64,000 bases of DNA from Ramlibacter aurantiacus (GTDB lineage: Bacteria; Pseudomonadota; Gammaproteobacteria; Burkholderiales; Burkholderiaceae_C): the NCBI RefSeq assembly GCF_016722895.1, contig NZ_JAEQNA010000003.1, positions 124,001 through 188,000 on the forward strand. The letters are read 5' to 3'. Under the pieces are notes generated by a model. It was given only the letters and a program-made list of their open reading frames with translations. It was not told the DNA's origin and ran no database searches. The first letter of the stretch is position 1; every line of letters starts with the position of its first letter. A program made the translations under genes and the position numbers. Below are positions 47,938 to 56,575 of the stretch, piece after piece.

Positions 47938-49161
47938 CTAGCCCAGCAACTCGTGCAGCGTGCGGGCAACCACCTTCGTGGCGCGACGCAGGTCGTCGAG
48001 ATCGAGGCGCTCGTCGGCGCGCTTGGCGTGCGACTCGAGCACGGTGCGGGGGCCGGCGCCGTAGATGACGCCGGGAATGCCCGCTTCGCCGTAGAGGCGC
48101 ACGTCGGTGTAGAGCGGGGTGCCCATGGCGGGGATGGGCTCGCCGAAGACGGCCCGGGCGTGGCGCTGCAGCGACTCGACCAGGGGGCGGTTGCCTTCCA
48201 GCGGCTGCAGCGCGCGGGCCAGCAGCAGGCGCTTGATGTCGACGGTCACGCCGGGTGCGTGTTGCGCGGCGGTCTCGATCACGCCGCGGATCTCGGCTTC
48301 GACAGCCACGGGGTCTTCCTCGGGGATCATGCGTCGATCGAGCTTGAGCACCACCTTGCCGGGAACCACGTTGGTGTTGGTGCCGCCTTCGATGCGGCCC
48401 ACGTTGAGGTAAGGGTGCTTGATGCCGGGCACCTGCGAGCAGACCTGGCGGTAGCGGGTGTTGCACTCGTACAGGGCCTGCAGGATGCGCACCGCCGCCT
48501 GCAATGCGTCGATGCCGGTGTCGGGCACGGCGGCGTGGGCCATGCGGCCGTGCACCGTCACCTCCATCTGCAGGCAGCCGTTGTGGGCGGTGACCACCTC
48601 GTAGCTGAAGCCGGCGGCGATCATCAGGTCGGGCCGCGTGAGGCCGTGGCGCAGCAGCCAGCCCGGGCCGAGTTCGCCGCCGAATTCCTCGTCGTAGGTG
48701 AAGTGCAGTTCCACGCCGCCGTGCAGCGGCAGGCCCAGTGATTCGAGCGCGCGCACCGCGAAGGTGAAGGTGGCGAAGTCGCTCTTGCTCACGGCGGCGG
48801 CGCGGCCGTAGAGCTTGCCGTCCACGATCTCGGCGCCGTAGGGGTCGTGCGTCCAGCCTTCGCCAGGCGGCACCACGTCACCGTGCGCGTTCAAGGCGAT
48901 GGTGGGGCCCGCGCCATAGCGGCGGCGCACGATCAGGTTGGTGATGGACTGCAGGCCCGCGGCTTGCACCTCTTCCTGCGGCACGGGGTGCTTTTCGGCA
49001 TCCAGACCGAAGCCGGCCAGCAGTTCGGCCGTTCGTTCGGCATGGGGCGCGTTGTTGCCCGGGGGCGTGTCGGTGGGCACGCGCACCAGTTCCTGCAGGA
49101 AGCGCACCTCCTCGTCGAAGTGCGCGTCTATCCAGGCATCGAGGCGTTGGTCGTCGGTCAT
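47938..49161 (-). CDS. M20 family zinc peptidase/deacylase (ArgE/DapE-like)
   Basis: A 407-residue M20 metalloenzyme. The metal ligands are in ALNAHGDVVPPGEGW, the aspartate segment GRAAAVSKSDFA (variant of GxxDxK), the catalytic DEEFGGELG and the C-terminal GEAGIPGVIYGAG...ESHAK. The dimerisation domain has VHGRMAHAAVPDTGIDAL. It starts 8 bp after the UraD-allantoate amidohydrolase stop, so it is the third gene of that operon and probably deals with a ureide or N-carbamoyl product. The usual ArgE role is the alternative. Confidence 0.88.
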   Translation of the reverse strand: MTDDQRLDAWIDAHFDEEVRFLQELVRVPTDTPPGNNAPHAERTAELLAGFGLDAEKHPVPQEEVQAAGLQSITNLIVRRRYGAGPTIALNAHGDVVPPGEGWTHDPYGAEIVDGKLYGRAAAVSKSDFATFTFAVRALESLGLPLHGGVELHFTYDEEFGGELGPGWLLRHGLTRPDLMIAAGFSYEVVTAHNGCLQMEVTVHGRMAHAAVPDTGIDALQAAVRILQALYECNTRYRQVCSQVPGIKHPYLNVGRIEGGTNTNVVPGKVVLKLDRRMIPEEDPVAVEAEIRGVIETAAQHAPGVTVDIKRLLLARALQPLEGNRPLVESLQRHARAVFGEPIPAMGTPLYTDVRLYGEAGIPGVIYGAGPRTVLESHAKRADERLDLDDLRRATKVVARTLHELLG

Positions 49162-49169
49162 GGAATTCG

Positions 49170-50936
49170 TCAGAGGTGGTCGAGCAGGTGGGCGAAGGCC
49201 CGCACTGCCAGGTCGATGTCGTCGCAGGTGGTGCTCTCCAGCGGGTTGTGGCTGATGCCCGCGTTCTCGCCGCGCACGAACAGCATGGCCTGCGGCATTG
49301 CCTCGTGCAGCTTCATCGCGTCGTGGCCGGCGCCGCTGGGCAGGCGGAACACCGGCGCTCCCACGCCGCGCACGGCGTCTTCCCAGCGCCGCTGCCAGTC
49401 GGGGTGGCTGGGCGCGGCCGAGGCGCGCAGCGTCAGCTCATGCCGGGCCCGCGTGCCGCGCCGCTGGCAGATCACGTCGAGCTCGGCCAGCACGTCGGCC
49501 AGCAGGGCGTCGCGCTGGGCATCGCTCGGTGCGCGCAGGTCCAGCGAGAACTCGCAGCGGCCGGGCACCACGTTGACCGAGCCGGCGGGCACCTGCAGCA
49601 TGCCCACGGTGCCCACCGAATCGCCGTCGCGCGCCGCGCGCCGCTCGACGAAGAGGGCCAGTTCGGCCACGGCACAGGCCGCGTCCTGCCGCCGGTCCAT
49701 GGGCGTGGTGCCGGCGTGGCTGGCCATGCCCTGCACCGCGCAAGCCAGGCGCACGCTGCCGTTGATCGAGGTGACCACGCCCAGCGGCAGGTCCAGCTCG
49801 TTGAGCACCGGACCCTGCTCGATGTGCACCTCGACGAAGGCCAGGTAACGCGCCGGCTCGCGCCGCAGCGCGTGGATGGCGTCCAGCGTGGCGGGCAGGC
49901 CGGCGGACTGCATGGCCTGGCGCATGGTGATGCCCTGCGCGTCGGTCTGGTCGAGCCAGGCGGGGTCGAACTGCCCCACCAGCGCACCCGACCCCAGGAA
50001 GGTGGCCTTGTAGCGCTGCCCTTCCTCTTCGGCGAAGGCCACCACCTCGAGGCCGTGCGCCAGCCGCCGGCCCTGGCCTGCCAGCTCGCGCACGCAGGCC
50101 ATGGGCACGAAGATGCCCAGTCGCCCGTCGTACCGGCCGCCGTTGCGCACCGTGTCGTAATGCGAGCCGGTGAGCAGGCGCGGGGCATGCGGGTCGCTGC
50201 CGTGGTAGACGCCCACCACGTTGCCCACGGCATCGTGCGTCACCTCGTCGAAGCCGCAGGCGCGCATCTCGCGCTCGATGAAGGCGGCGGCCTGGCGGTG
50301 CGCCTCGGTCAGGTAGGTCACGGTGAGCTGGCCGCGCTCGGCGAAGCCGGGGTCGCTGAAGGCGGCGAGCTGGTCGAGCCAGTCCCACACCTGCCGGCCC
50401 CGTGCCGGCTCGACGCCGAAGCGGTCGTTGAGCCGGATCTCGGCGATGCGGTGCACGTTGCGCAGGCACTCGGCGCGCTCGTAGGCGGGCGGGTTGTGCA
50501 GCCGCCGCTCGAAGGCTTCGATGATCTGCGTGCGCGTGAGGCCCGAGCCGCGCGGGCCCCGCACGGCCAGGATGAACGGGAACCCGAAGCGCGCGTCGTA
50601 GGCGGCGTTGAGCTGCTGCAGGCGCTCGAACTCCTGCGGCGTGCAGTGGGTCAGCCCGGCCCGGCTCTGCTCGCCGGTGGATTCGGCGGTGAGGGTCTGG
50701 CTCACCATGGCCTTGCCCGCCAGCTCGGGGTGGGCGCGCAGCAGCGCGAGCTGGCGTTCCTCGCCGGCCTCGGCCACGGCCCGCGCCATCGCGTGCTTGA
50801 GCGCGGCCAGCGAAGCGAAGGGCCGCTGGGCGAGCGCCGCCTGCGCCACCCAGGGCGAGTGTTCGTAGATGCCTTCGAGCAGGCGCACGGCCTCGGGCTC
50901 TGGGGCGGAGTTCAGCTGGGCGAGGGTGAGGGCCAT
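49170..50936 (-). CDS. fused OHCU decarboxylase - allantoate amidohydrolase
   Basis: A 588-residue bifunctional protein. Residues 1-165 are UraD (LRAHPELAGKAM, STGEQSRAGL, FGFPFILAVRG), which decarboxylates 2-oxo-4-hydroxy-4-carboxy-5-ureidoimidazoline to allantoin. Residues 175-588 are an M20-type allantoate amidohydrolase (GSHYDTVRNGGRYDG, VVAFAEEEGQRYK, VHIEQGPVLNE, GMASHAGTTPMDRR, SGAGHDAM). The two activities are two steps apart in the pathway, with the allantoinase gene directly upstream. MALTLAQLN at 50936 is chosen from UraD homology. Confidence 0.92.
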   Translation of the reverse strand: MALTLAQLNSAPEPEAVRLLEGIYEHSPWVAQAALAQRPFASLAALKHAMARAVAEAGEERQLALLRAHPELAGKAMVSQTLTAESTGEQSRAGLTHCTPQEFERLQQLNAAYDARFGFPFILAVRGPRGSGLTRTQIIEAFERRLHNPPAYERAECLRNVHRIAEIRLNDRFGVEPARGRQVWDWLDQLAAFSDPGFAERGQLTVTYLTEAHRQAAAFIEREMRACGFDEVTHDAVGNVVGVYHGSDPHAPRLLTGSHYDTVRNGGRYDGRLGIFVPMACVRELAGQGRRLAHGLEVVAFAEEEGQRYKATFLGSGALVGQFDPAWLDQTDAQGITMRQAMQSAGLPATLDAIHALRREPARYLAFVEVHIEQGPVLNELDLPLGVVTSINGSVRLACAVQGMASHAGTTPMDRRQDAACAVAELALFVERRAARDGDSVGTVGMLQVPAGSVNVVPGRCEFSLDLRAPSDAQRDALLADVLAELDVICQRRGTRARHELTLRASAAPSHPDWQRRWEDAVRGVGAPVFRLPSGAGHDAMKLHEAMPQAMLFVRGENAGISHNPLESTTCDDIDLAVRAFAHLLDHL

Positions 50937-50944
50937 GCGTTGCT

Positions 50945-51880
50945 TCAAGCTGGATAGGGATGCACTTGCTTCCAGTGCCGTGCGATGTCGATGCGGCGGC
51001 ACACCCAGACCCGCTCGTGCCGCTGCACGTGGTCCAGGAAGCGTTGCAGCGCCACGATGCGGCCCGGCCTGCCGAGCAGGCGGCAGTGCATGCCCACGCT
51101 CATCATGCGGGGCGTCTCGTCGCCCTCGGCATAGAGCGCGTCGAAGCTGTCGCGCAGGTACTGGAAGAACGGGTCGGCATGCGAGAAGCCCTGGGGCAGG
51201 GCGAAGCGCATGTCGTTGCAGTCCAGCGTGTACGGCACCACCAGGTGCGGCACCACCTGGCCGTCGGTGCGGCGCACCCGCATCCAGAAGGGCAGGTCGT
51301 CGCCGTAGTAATCGCTGTCGTATTCGAAGCCGCCGTGGTCCACCACCAGGCGGCGGGTGTTCGGGCTGTCGCGCCCGGTGTACCAGCCCAGCGGGCGCTG
51401 GCCGGTGAGCCGCTCGATGACGGCCATGCCGCGCTGCAGGTGCTCGCGCTCGGTGGCCTCGTCCATCTGCTGGTAGTGGATCCAGCGCCAGCCGTGGCAG
51501 GCGATCTCGTGGCCCCCCTCGACGAAAGCGGCGGTGAGCTCGGGGTGCCGCTCCAGCGCCATGCCGACCCCGAACACCGTGAGCGGCAAGCCGCGCCGCT
51601 CGAACTCGCGCAGGATGCGCCACACGCCCACGCGCGATCCGTACTCGTAGAGGCTCTCCATGCTCAGGTGCCGATCGGGGTAGCTGGCCGGGTTGAACAT
51701 CTCGGACAGGAACTGCTCGGAGCCGGCGTCGCCATGAAGCACCGCGTTCTCACCACCTTCTTCGTAATTGAGCACGAACTGCAGCGCGATACGGGCATTG
51801 CCGGGCCACTGCGCACGAGGCGGATGGCGGCCATAGCCGACCAGGTCGCGGGGGTAGGGGGCCGTGCTGTCGTAGGGCAT
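50945..51880 (-). CDS. puuE: allantoinase PuuE (polysaccharide-deacetylase fold)
   Basis: A 311-residue PuuE-type allantoinase that hydrolyses allantoin to allantoate, unrelated to the amidohydrolase-type enzyme. NYEEGGENAVLHGDAGSE, SMESLYEYGSRVGVWRI, HGWRWIHYQQ and FEYDSDYYGDDLPFW mark the subgroup. It leads the minus-strand operon with uraD-allantoate amidohydrolase (8 bp) and the M20 gene, divergent from uraH. Confidence 0.93.
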   Translation of the reverse strand: MPYDSTAPYPRDLVGYGRHPPRAQWPGNARIALQFVLNYEEGGENAVLHGDAGSEQFLSEMFNPASYPDRHLSMESLYEYGSRVGVWRILREFERRGLPLTVFGVGMALERHPELTAAFVEGGHEIACHGWRWIHYQQMDEATEREHLQRGMAVIERLTGQRPLGWYTGRDSPNTRRLVVDHGGFEYDSDYYGDDLPFWMRVRRTDGQVVPHLVVPYTLDCNDMRFALPQGFSHADPFFQYLRDSFDALYAEGDETPRMMSVGMHCRLLGRPGRIVALQRFLDHVQRHERVWVCRRIDIARHWKQVHPYPA

Positions 51881-51973
51881 GGCGGCAAGTTTAGGGGCTG
51901 GGGTTCGCCGAACGTGCCGACGTGCGGTGCCGGCTTGGTACCCTTGGGCCGGTCCCTGCTATCTCCAGAACCT

Positions 51974-52327
51974 ATGCCTTTAACCACCCACGTCCTGGAC
52001 ACCATGCACGGCACGCCGGCTTCCGGCATGCGCGTGGAGTTGTGGAATCTGGATGCCGAGCCGCCGCAGCTGGTGCGGCAGGTGACGCTCAATGCGGATG
52101 GCCGCAACCCCGATGGGCCGCTGCTGGACGCCGCCTCGATCCGGGTCGGGCGCTGGCGGCTGGTGTTCGACGTGGCCGCGTATTTCGCGGCGCGCGGGGT
52201 GCAACTGCCGCAGCCGCCGTTCCTGGATCGGGTGACGCTGGACTTCGGGATTGCCGAGCCGTCGCAGCACTACCACGTGCCGCTGCTGTGCAGTCCGTGG
52301 AGTTATTCGACCTATCGAGGCTCGTAG
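51974..52327 (+). CDS. uraH: 5-hydroxyisourate hydrolase
   Basis: A 117-residue transthyretin-related protein converting 5-hydroxyisourate to OHCU. The start LTTHVLDTMHGTPASGMRVE and the end HYHVPLLCSPWSYSTYRGS contain the family's His, Arg and C-terminal YRGS motifs. Length is typical. ATG 51974 is 93 bp from the divergent puuE start. The gene ends just before an IS110-type element. Confidence 0.95.
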   Translation: MPLTTHVLDTMHGTPASGMRVELWNLDAEPPQLVRQVTLNADGRNPDGPLLDAASIRVGRWRLVFDVAAYFAARGVQLPQPPFLDRVTLDFGIAEPSQHYHVPLLCSPWSYSTYRGS

Positions 52328-52373
52328 CTCGGCAGGCGTCCCCTCCGTTCGCCCCGAGGTTCTATGGTTTCGG

Positions 52374-53335
52374 TCAAGCCATCATCACGCGATTGCGGTC
52401 GAACTGTCCGCCACTCTTGAAGAGGCTGTAGGCGATGCGAACCAGGCGGCGTGCCAAGGCCATCAGGGCGGCTGTAGCCGACAGACCCTTGGCGCGCTCA
52501 CGCTCGTAGATGCACCGCCAGGTGTCGGTCTTGGCCCCGGCCATGCCCGCGTTGTACAAGAGGCGCCGGGTCTCTGTATCTCCGCGTTTGGACAGGCGGC
52601 GAATGCCTGTGCGCTGGCCTGAGTCCATGGGCCTGGGGTCCAGGCCGGTTAAGGCGACGATCGCATCTGCCGAGGCGTTCTCGGCGCGGGTGAACAGCCG
52701 TAGCAGGGCGCCCCGGTAAGCACGCCGATGCCGGGGATCGAGGTCACTGAGCGCATGGCAGCTTCGCCATCTGGCAGTTCGCGCGTAGCTTTGACGATCA
52801 AGTGCTCCAGCTTGTCGAGTGTGGCTTTCATGGCCTGCAGCAGATCGGCCATCAGCTCTGCGAGCGCGGGTCGGTGCACCAGGGACTGCTTCAGCGCGGT
52901 TCGTTGCTTTTGGACCAGCGTGCGCTCACGCAGCAGTGCATCCAGGCTCTCCTGCGGCTGCGTCAAAGGGCGCCATGTGCGCAGCTGGTCGTGCTCACGC
53001 TGTACGAAGCGCGCGATCACCCGCGCGTCCAGCCGATCGGTCTTTCCTCGCTGGCCAAGGCCCTGGGCGTAGCGCTTGATGTCCCGGGGGTTGAGCAGGA
53101 ACACGGCCACTCCATGCGCATGGGCCAGACGGGCCAGCTCCCGGTGGTACGCCCCGGTCGACTCCAAGCCGAGGAAGCTGCCTGCCGGTACCGACCTCAG
53201 CCACTTCGTGATGGCCTTGGCCTGGTTGTCGATGCGGTGCACCTGCTGGCTGCCGTGCAATGAAATGTCCAGGTGCGCCGAGGCGACGTCCACCCCGAAG
53301 AACTGGGCTTTCTGCGGATCCTCATTCATTGTCAA
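52374..53335 (-). mobile_element. IS110-family transposase, frameshifted
   Basis: Minus strand. The N-terminal DEDD domain is intact (FGVDVASAHLDISL, LGLESTGAYH, GKTDRLDARVIARF) and leads into a transposase-20 domain (SIPGIGVLTGA). A one-base loss near 52707-52714 shifts the frame; the rest (RLFTRAENASADAIVAL, GLDPRPMDSGQRTG, RRLLYNAGMAG) continues in the next frame to 52374. Full length would be about 320 residues. No terminal inverted repeats are seen, as usual for IS110. It lies between uraH and the repeat array at 53.6 kb, so it interrupts the purine block without breaking a gene. Confidence 0.88.
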
Positions 53336-53559
53336 AATGCCGGGGCCGGAGTGGGGCTCTTGCAGCGGCGTCAGCTTGCAAAAATCGGCGCTCGTTCCTT
53401 TGGAACGGCGCTAGGTTCCTAATCGACGCTCGGTGCCAGAGTGGGGCTTTCACTCAATGTGTCGGTCGAACGGGCTTTGTTCGCCGATGCCTGTCGATGT
53501 CCCTCCACTCCGGCACCTTGCTCCTTTCTTGATGGTTTGTTGTCGAGCTACGAACCATA

Positions 53560-53820
53560 CAAGCCTGTCGAAGGGTTCGCGCAAGGGCTTCGACGCGCTC
53601 AGCCCGAACGGGTGCTGGTGTTCGAGAGGCGGTTTGTTGAGGGCCCTTCGACAAGCTCAGGACAGGCTTGTCGAAGGGCCCGTCGCGCGGTGCAGGCTTC
53701 GACAGGCTCAGCCCGAACGGAAGCAGCTCAGCCCGAACGGAAGCGGCTCAGCCCGAACGGAAGCAGCTCAGCCCGAACGGAAGCAGCTCAGCCCGAACGG
53801 AAGCAGCTCAGCCCGAGGCG
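53560..53820. repeat. REP-like palindrome and 20-bp tandem array
   Basis: At 53641-53681 GGGCCCTTCGACAAGC and its exact complement form a 16-bp perfect inverted repeat with loop TCAGGACAG. From 53706 to about 53820 the 20-bp unit GCTCAGCCCGAACGGAAGCA recurs six times with a 20-bp period and one A/G change. Earlier copies (TCGACGCGCTCAGCCCGAACGG) lie near 53600. The same core occurs inverted at 35.4 kb. The region 53336-53559 holds the IS flank, no gene and a small hairpin CGTTCC-TTT-GGAACG. Confidence 0.85.
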
Positions 53821-53839
53821 GAGCCTGTCCCTTAGGGAA

Positions 53840-54394
53840 TCAGTCCTGCCCTTCGGTCAGCGTGTCCAACTGGAAACGCCCACTCCGATCCCACAGCCAG
53901 GTATCCGTGTACGTCACCTTCCCCAGCCGCAGCGGCACAGGGTAGGGCGCGGCCGCGCGGACCAGCTTCTCGATCTCCCCCACCACCTCCGGTGCATGCT
54001 TGGGCGCCCGCAACCAGTGCAGGCGCCGGGGCTCGCCCCGCGCGTCCAGCTCGACCTCGAGCACGCCCACGGCATACAGCATGGGTGGCAAGCGGCCCGC
54101 ATAGATGCGGTTGGCGTACAGCTTGTACAGGTGGCCGGCGCCGTCGCGCCGGTACTCGCGTGCCGTGCGTGCCAGCGAGGTGCCGGGGGTCGAGGGCCTG
54201 GCCGGGGCCACGGTGGGTTCGTCGGGCCGGGGCGGCTGGCCGCTCACGCCCGGCGGCGGCGGCACCGGCCCGGGCGGCGTGCCGGCCACGGTGCCGCGCG
54301 ACACCGGGTTGGGTGCGCAGGCCGCCAGCAGGCCGGCCAGGCCTCCGGCAGCCAGGCTCTTCAATCGTCCAAGGGGGCCGGGGCGCTTCATCAT
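53840..54394 (-). CDS. putative lipoprotein of unknown function
   Basis: A 184-residue protein with a basic start, hydrophobic segment and lipobox (LAGLLAACAP, Cys near residue 26). A Pro/Gly-rich linker to about residue 70 is followed by a compact domain (LYANRIYAGRLPPMLYAVGV, ELDARGEPRRLHWLRAPKHA, VTYTDTWLWDRSGRFQL) whose layout resembles a TonB-C-terminal-like fold. Divergent from xdhC by about 40 bp. Function unknown. Confidence 0.72.
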   Translation of the reverse strand: MMKRPGPLGRLKSLAAGGLAGLLAACAPNPVSRGTVAGTPPGPVPPPPGVSGQPPRPDEPTVAPARPSTPGTSLARTAREYRRDGAGHLYKLYANRIYAGRLPPMLYAVGVLEVELDARGEPRRLHWLRAPKHAPEVVGEIEKLVRAAAPYPVPLRLGKVTYTDTWLWDRSGRFQLDTLTEGQD

Positions 54395-54434
54395 CTCTCC
54401 TCGCTAAGCCTGCGAGGATACGGTCCTCGTGCCC

Positions 54435-55250
54435 ATGAACGACCTCGAATCCGCCCTTATTCCGTTGCGACTGCGCGACCAACGTGCCGTGCTCGTGCGC
54501 GTGGCCTCCACCCAGGGCTCGGTGCCGCGTGAAGCCGGCACGGGCATGGTGGTGTTCGCCGACGCGGTGTTCGGCACCATCGGCGGCGGCCAGCTCGAAC
54601 ACCAGGCCATCGCCCGCGCCCGCGAGCGGCTGGGGCGCGCAACCGGCGAGCCGGATGGCCTGCGCGTGCCGCTCGGCCCCGGCCTGGGTCAGTGCTGCGG
54701 CGGTGTGGTGGTGCTGCAGTTCGAAGACCTGCAGGCCGCCGACGCGCCGGACCTGGCCGCCCGCCTGGCGCCGCCCTTGCTGCCGGTGGCCCTGTTCGGC
54801 GGGGGCCACGTGGGCCGCGCCCTGGTGCAGGCGCTGGCGCCGCTGCCCTACTCAGTCACCTGGATCGACAGCCGCGACGAGATCTTTCCCCAGCAGCTGC
54901 CTGCGCGCGTGCACTGCGAGCACTCCGACCCGGTGCAGGCCGCGGTGGCCGACCTCACGCCCGGCTCGCAGGTGCTCATCATGAGCTTCAGCCACGCCGA
55001 AGATTTGGACATCGTGGCCGCCTGCCTGCGCCGCCGGCGCGAGCGGGCCGACCTGCCCTTCATCGGCCTGATCGGTAGCCGCACCAAGTGGGCGACCTTC
55101 CGCCACCGGTTGCAGGATCGCGGCTTCAGCCCCGAGGAGCTGGCGGCCGTGACCTGCCCCATCGGCCTGCCCGGCATCGCTGGCAAAGAGCCCGAGGTGA
55201 TCGCGGCCAGCGTGGCGGCGCAACTGCTGATGCTTCGTTCAACTGCATGA
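54435..55250 (+). CDS. xdhC: xanthine dehydrogenase accessory protein XdhC
   Basis: A 271-residue chaperone that sulfurates and inserts molybdenum cofactor into xanthine dehydrogenase. VASTQGSVPREAGTGMVVF, GTIGGGQLEHQAI, GPGLGQCCGGVV (the conserved Cys pair) and the Rossmann-like VALFGGGHVGRALV are the family marks. ATG 54435 is chosen over the GTG at 54429. xdhA and xdhB are not in this window. puuD follows 118 bp later. Confidence 0.93.
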   Translation: MNDLESALIPLRLRDQRAVLVRVASTQGSVPREAGTGMVVFADAVFGTIGGGQLEHQAIARARERLGRATGEPDGLRVPLGPGLGQCCGGVVVLQFEDLQAADAPDLAARLAPPLLPVALFGGGHVGRALVQALAPLPYSVTWIDSRDEIFPQQLPARVHCEHSDPVQAAVADLTPGSQVLIMSFSHAEDLDIVAACLRRRRERADLPFIGLIGSRTKWATFRHRLQDRGFSPEELAAVTCPIGLPGIAGKEPEVIAASVAAQLLMLRSTA

Positions 55251-55368
55251 ACCGCGCTTGCCTACACTCGGCGGGTCCTTCACTTCATCGGCCGCAGCGG
55301 TGCCCCCGGGGTTCGCGGCCTGTCTCCTGCTCAGAGCGCCCGCGGTGGTGAGCAGTCGCTGAGAAGCC

Positions 55369-56565
55369 ATGGAAACTTATCTGCTCGACTGGGCCAACCT
55401 GCTGCTTCGGTGGGTGCACGTGCTGACCGCCATCGCCTGGGTCGGTTCCTCGTTCTACTTCGTTTTTCTCGACTCCAGCCTCACGCCCCCGGAGGACGAA
55501 GACCTCAAACGCCAGGGCGTGGGCGGCGAGCTGTGGGCCGTTCATGGCGGCGGCTTCTACCACCCGGTCAAGTTCACGGTGGCGCCGCCCCAACTGCCCA
55601 AGCACCTGCACTGGTTCTACTGGGAGAGCTACAGCACCTGGCTCTCAGGCTTCGCCCTGCTCACGGTGCTGTACTTCTTCAATGCCCGGGCCTACCTGAT
55701 CGACCCCGCGCGCATGGACTGGTCGCCCGGCACGGCGGTGGCCGTGGCCACTGGTTTCCTGGTCGCCTTCTGGCTGCTGTACGACCTCATCTGCCGCTGG
55801 TTCGGCGACCGCGACAAGGGCGACACCATCGTGGGCGTGCTCGTGTCCATCCTGGTGGTGGCGGCCTCGTGGCTGGCCTGCCAGTGGTTCGCTGGCCGCG
55901 CCGCCTTCCTGCTGGTGGGCGCCATGATGGCCACCGCCATGAGCGCCAACGTGTTCTTCTGGATCATTCCGGGCCAGCGCAAGATGGTGGCCGCCATGCG
56001 CGAAGGCAAGCCGGTGGACCCCATCCACGGCAGGCGCGGCAAGCAGCGCAGCGTGCACAACACGTATTTCACGTTGCCGGTGCTGTTCACCATGATCTCC
56101 AACCACTACCCCTTCACCTGGGGCCATGAGCACAGCTGGGTGGTGCTGGTGCTGATGATGGGCGCGGGCGCCGCCATCCGGCAGTTCTTCGTATTGCGCC
56201 ACGGTTGGAAGCTGGGGCGCAATGGCAACCCCTTGCCCTACGCGCTGGCCGGCGTGGCGGTGATCGCCGCCACCGTCTGGTGGATGGTGCCGGCCGCCGT
56301 GCCGCCCGCCGCCGCAGCCCCCGCGGCTTCATTCGCCGCCGTGCGCCAGGTGATGGAGCAGCGCTGCGTGATGTGCCACGGCGCGCAACTGCAGATGAAG
56401 AACGTGCGCCTGGACTCGCCCGAGGGTTTGCGCCAGCACGCGCAGTCGGTCTACCAGCAGGTGGTGGTCACCCGGCTCATGCCGATGAACAACTCCACCG
56501 GCATGACCGAGCAGGAGCGGGCGCTGGTGGGGGCATGGTTCGCTGCGGGGGCGAAGGGGGAGTGA
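55369..56565 (+). CDS. puuD: urate hydroxylase PuuD with cytochrome c domain
   Basis: A 398-residue membrane urate oxidase. About eight membrane segments with the typical WVHVLTAIAWVGSSFYFVFL and WFYWESYSTWLSGFALL start; the C-terminal cytochrome c domain has CVMCH at 333-337 and a Met ligand in VVTRLMPMNN. It oxidises urate to 5-hydroxyisourate, passing electrons through haem c to the respiratory chain. UraH and UraD act next. Convergent with the operon at 56576, only 10 bp apart. Confidence 0.94.
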   Translation: METYLLDWANLLLRWVHVLTAIAWVGSSFYFVFLDSSLTPPEDEDLKRQGVGGELWAVHGGGFYHPVKFTVAPPQLPKHLHWFYWESYSTWLSGFALLTVLYFFNARAYLIDPARMDWSPGTAVAVATGFLVAFWLLYDLICRWFGDRDKGDTIVGVLVSILVVAASWLACQWFAGRAAFLLVGAMMATAMSANVFFWIIPGQRKMVAAMREGKPVDPIHGRRGKQRSVHNTYFTLPVLFTMISNHYPFTWGHEHSWVVLVLMMGAGAAIRQFFVLRHGWKLGRNGNPLPYALAGVAVIAATVWWMVPAAVPPAAAAPAASFAAVRQVMEQRCVMCHGAQLQMKNVRLDSPEGLRQHAQSVYQQVVVTRLMPMNNSTGMTEQERALVGAWFAAGAKGE

Positions 56566-56575
56566 TTTGACTGGA

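Noticed and set aside
52374-53335. IS110 inserted inside uraH or another gene
   Set aside because: uraH is full length with its YRGS end at 52327, and the far flank is repeat DNA, so no coding sequence is broken.
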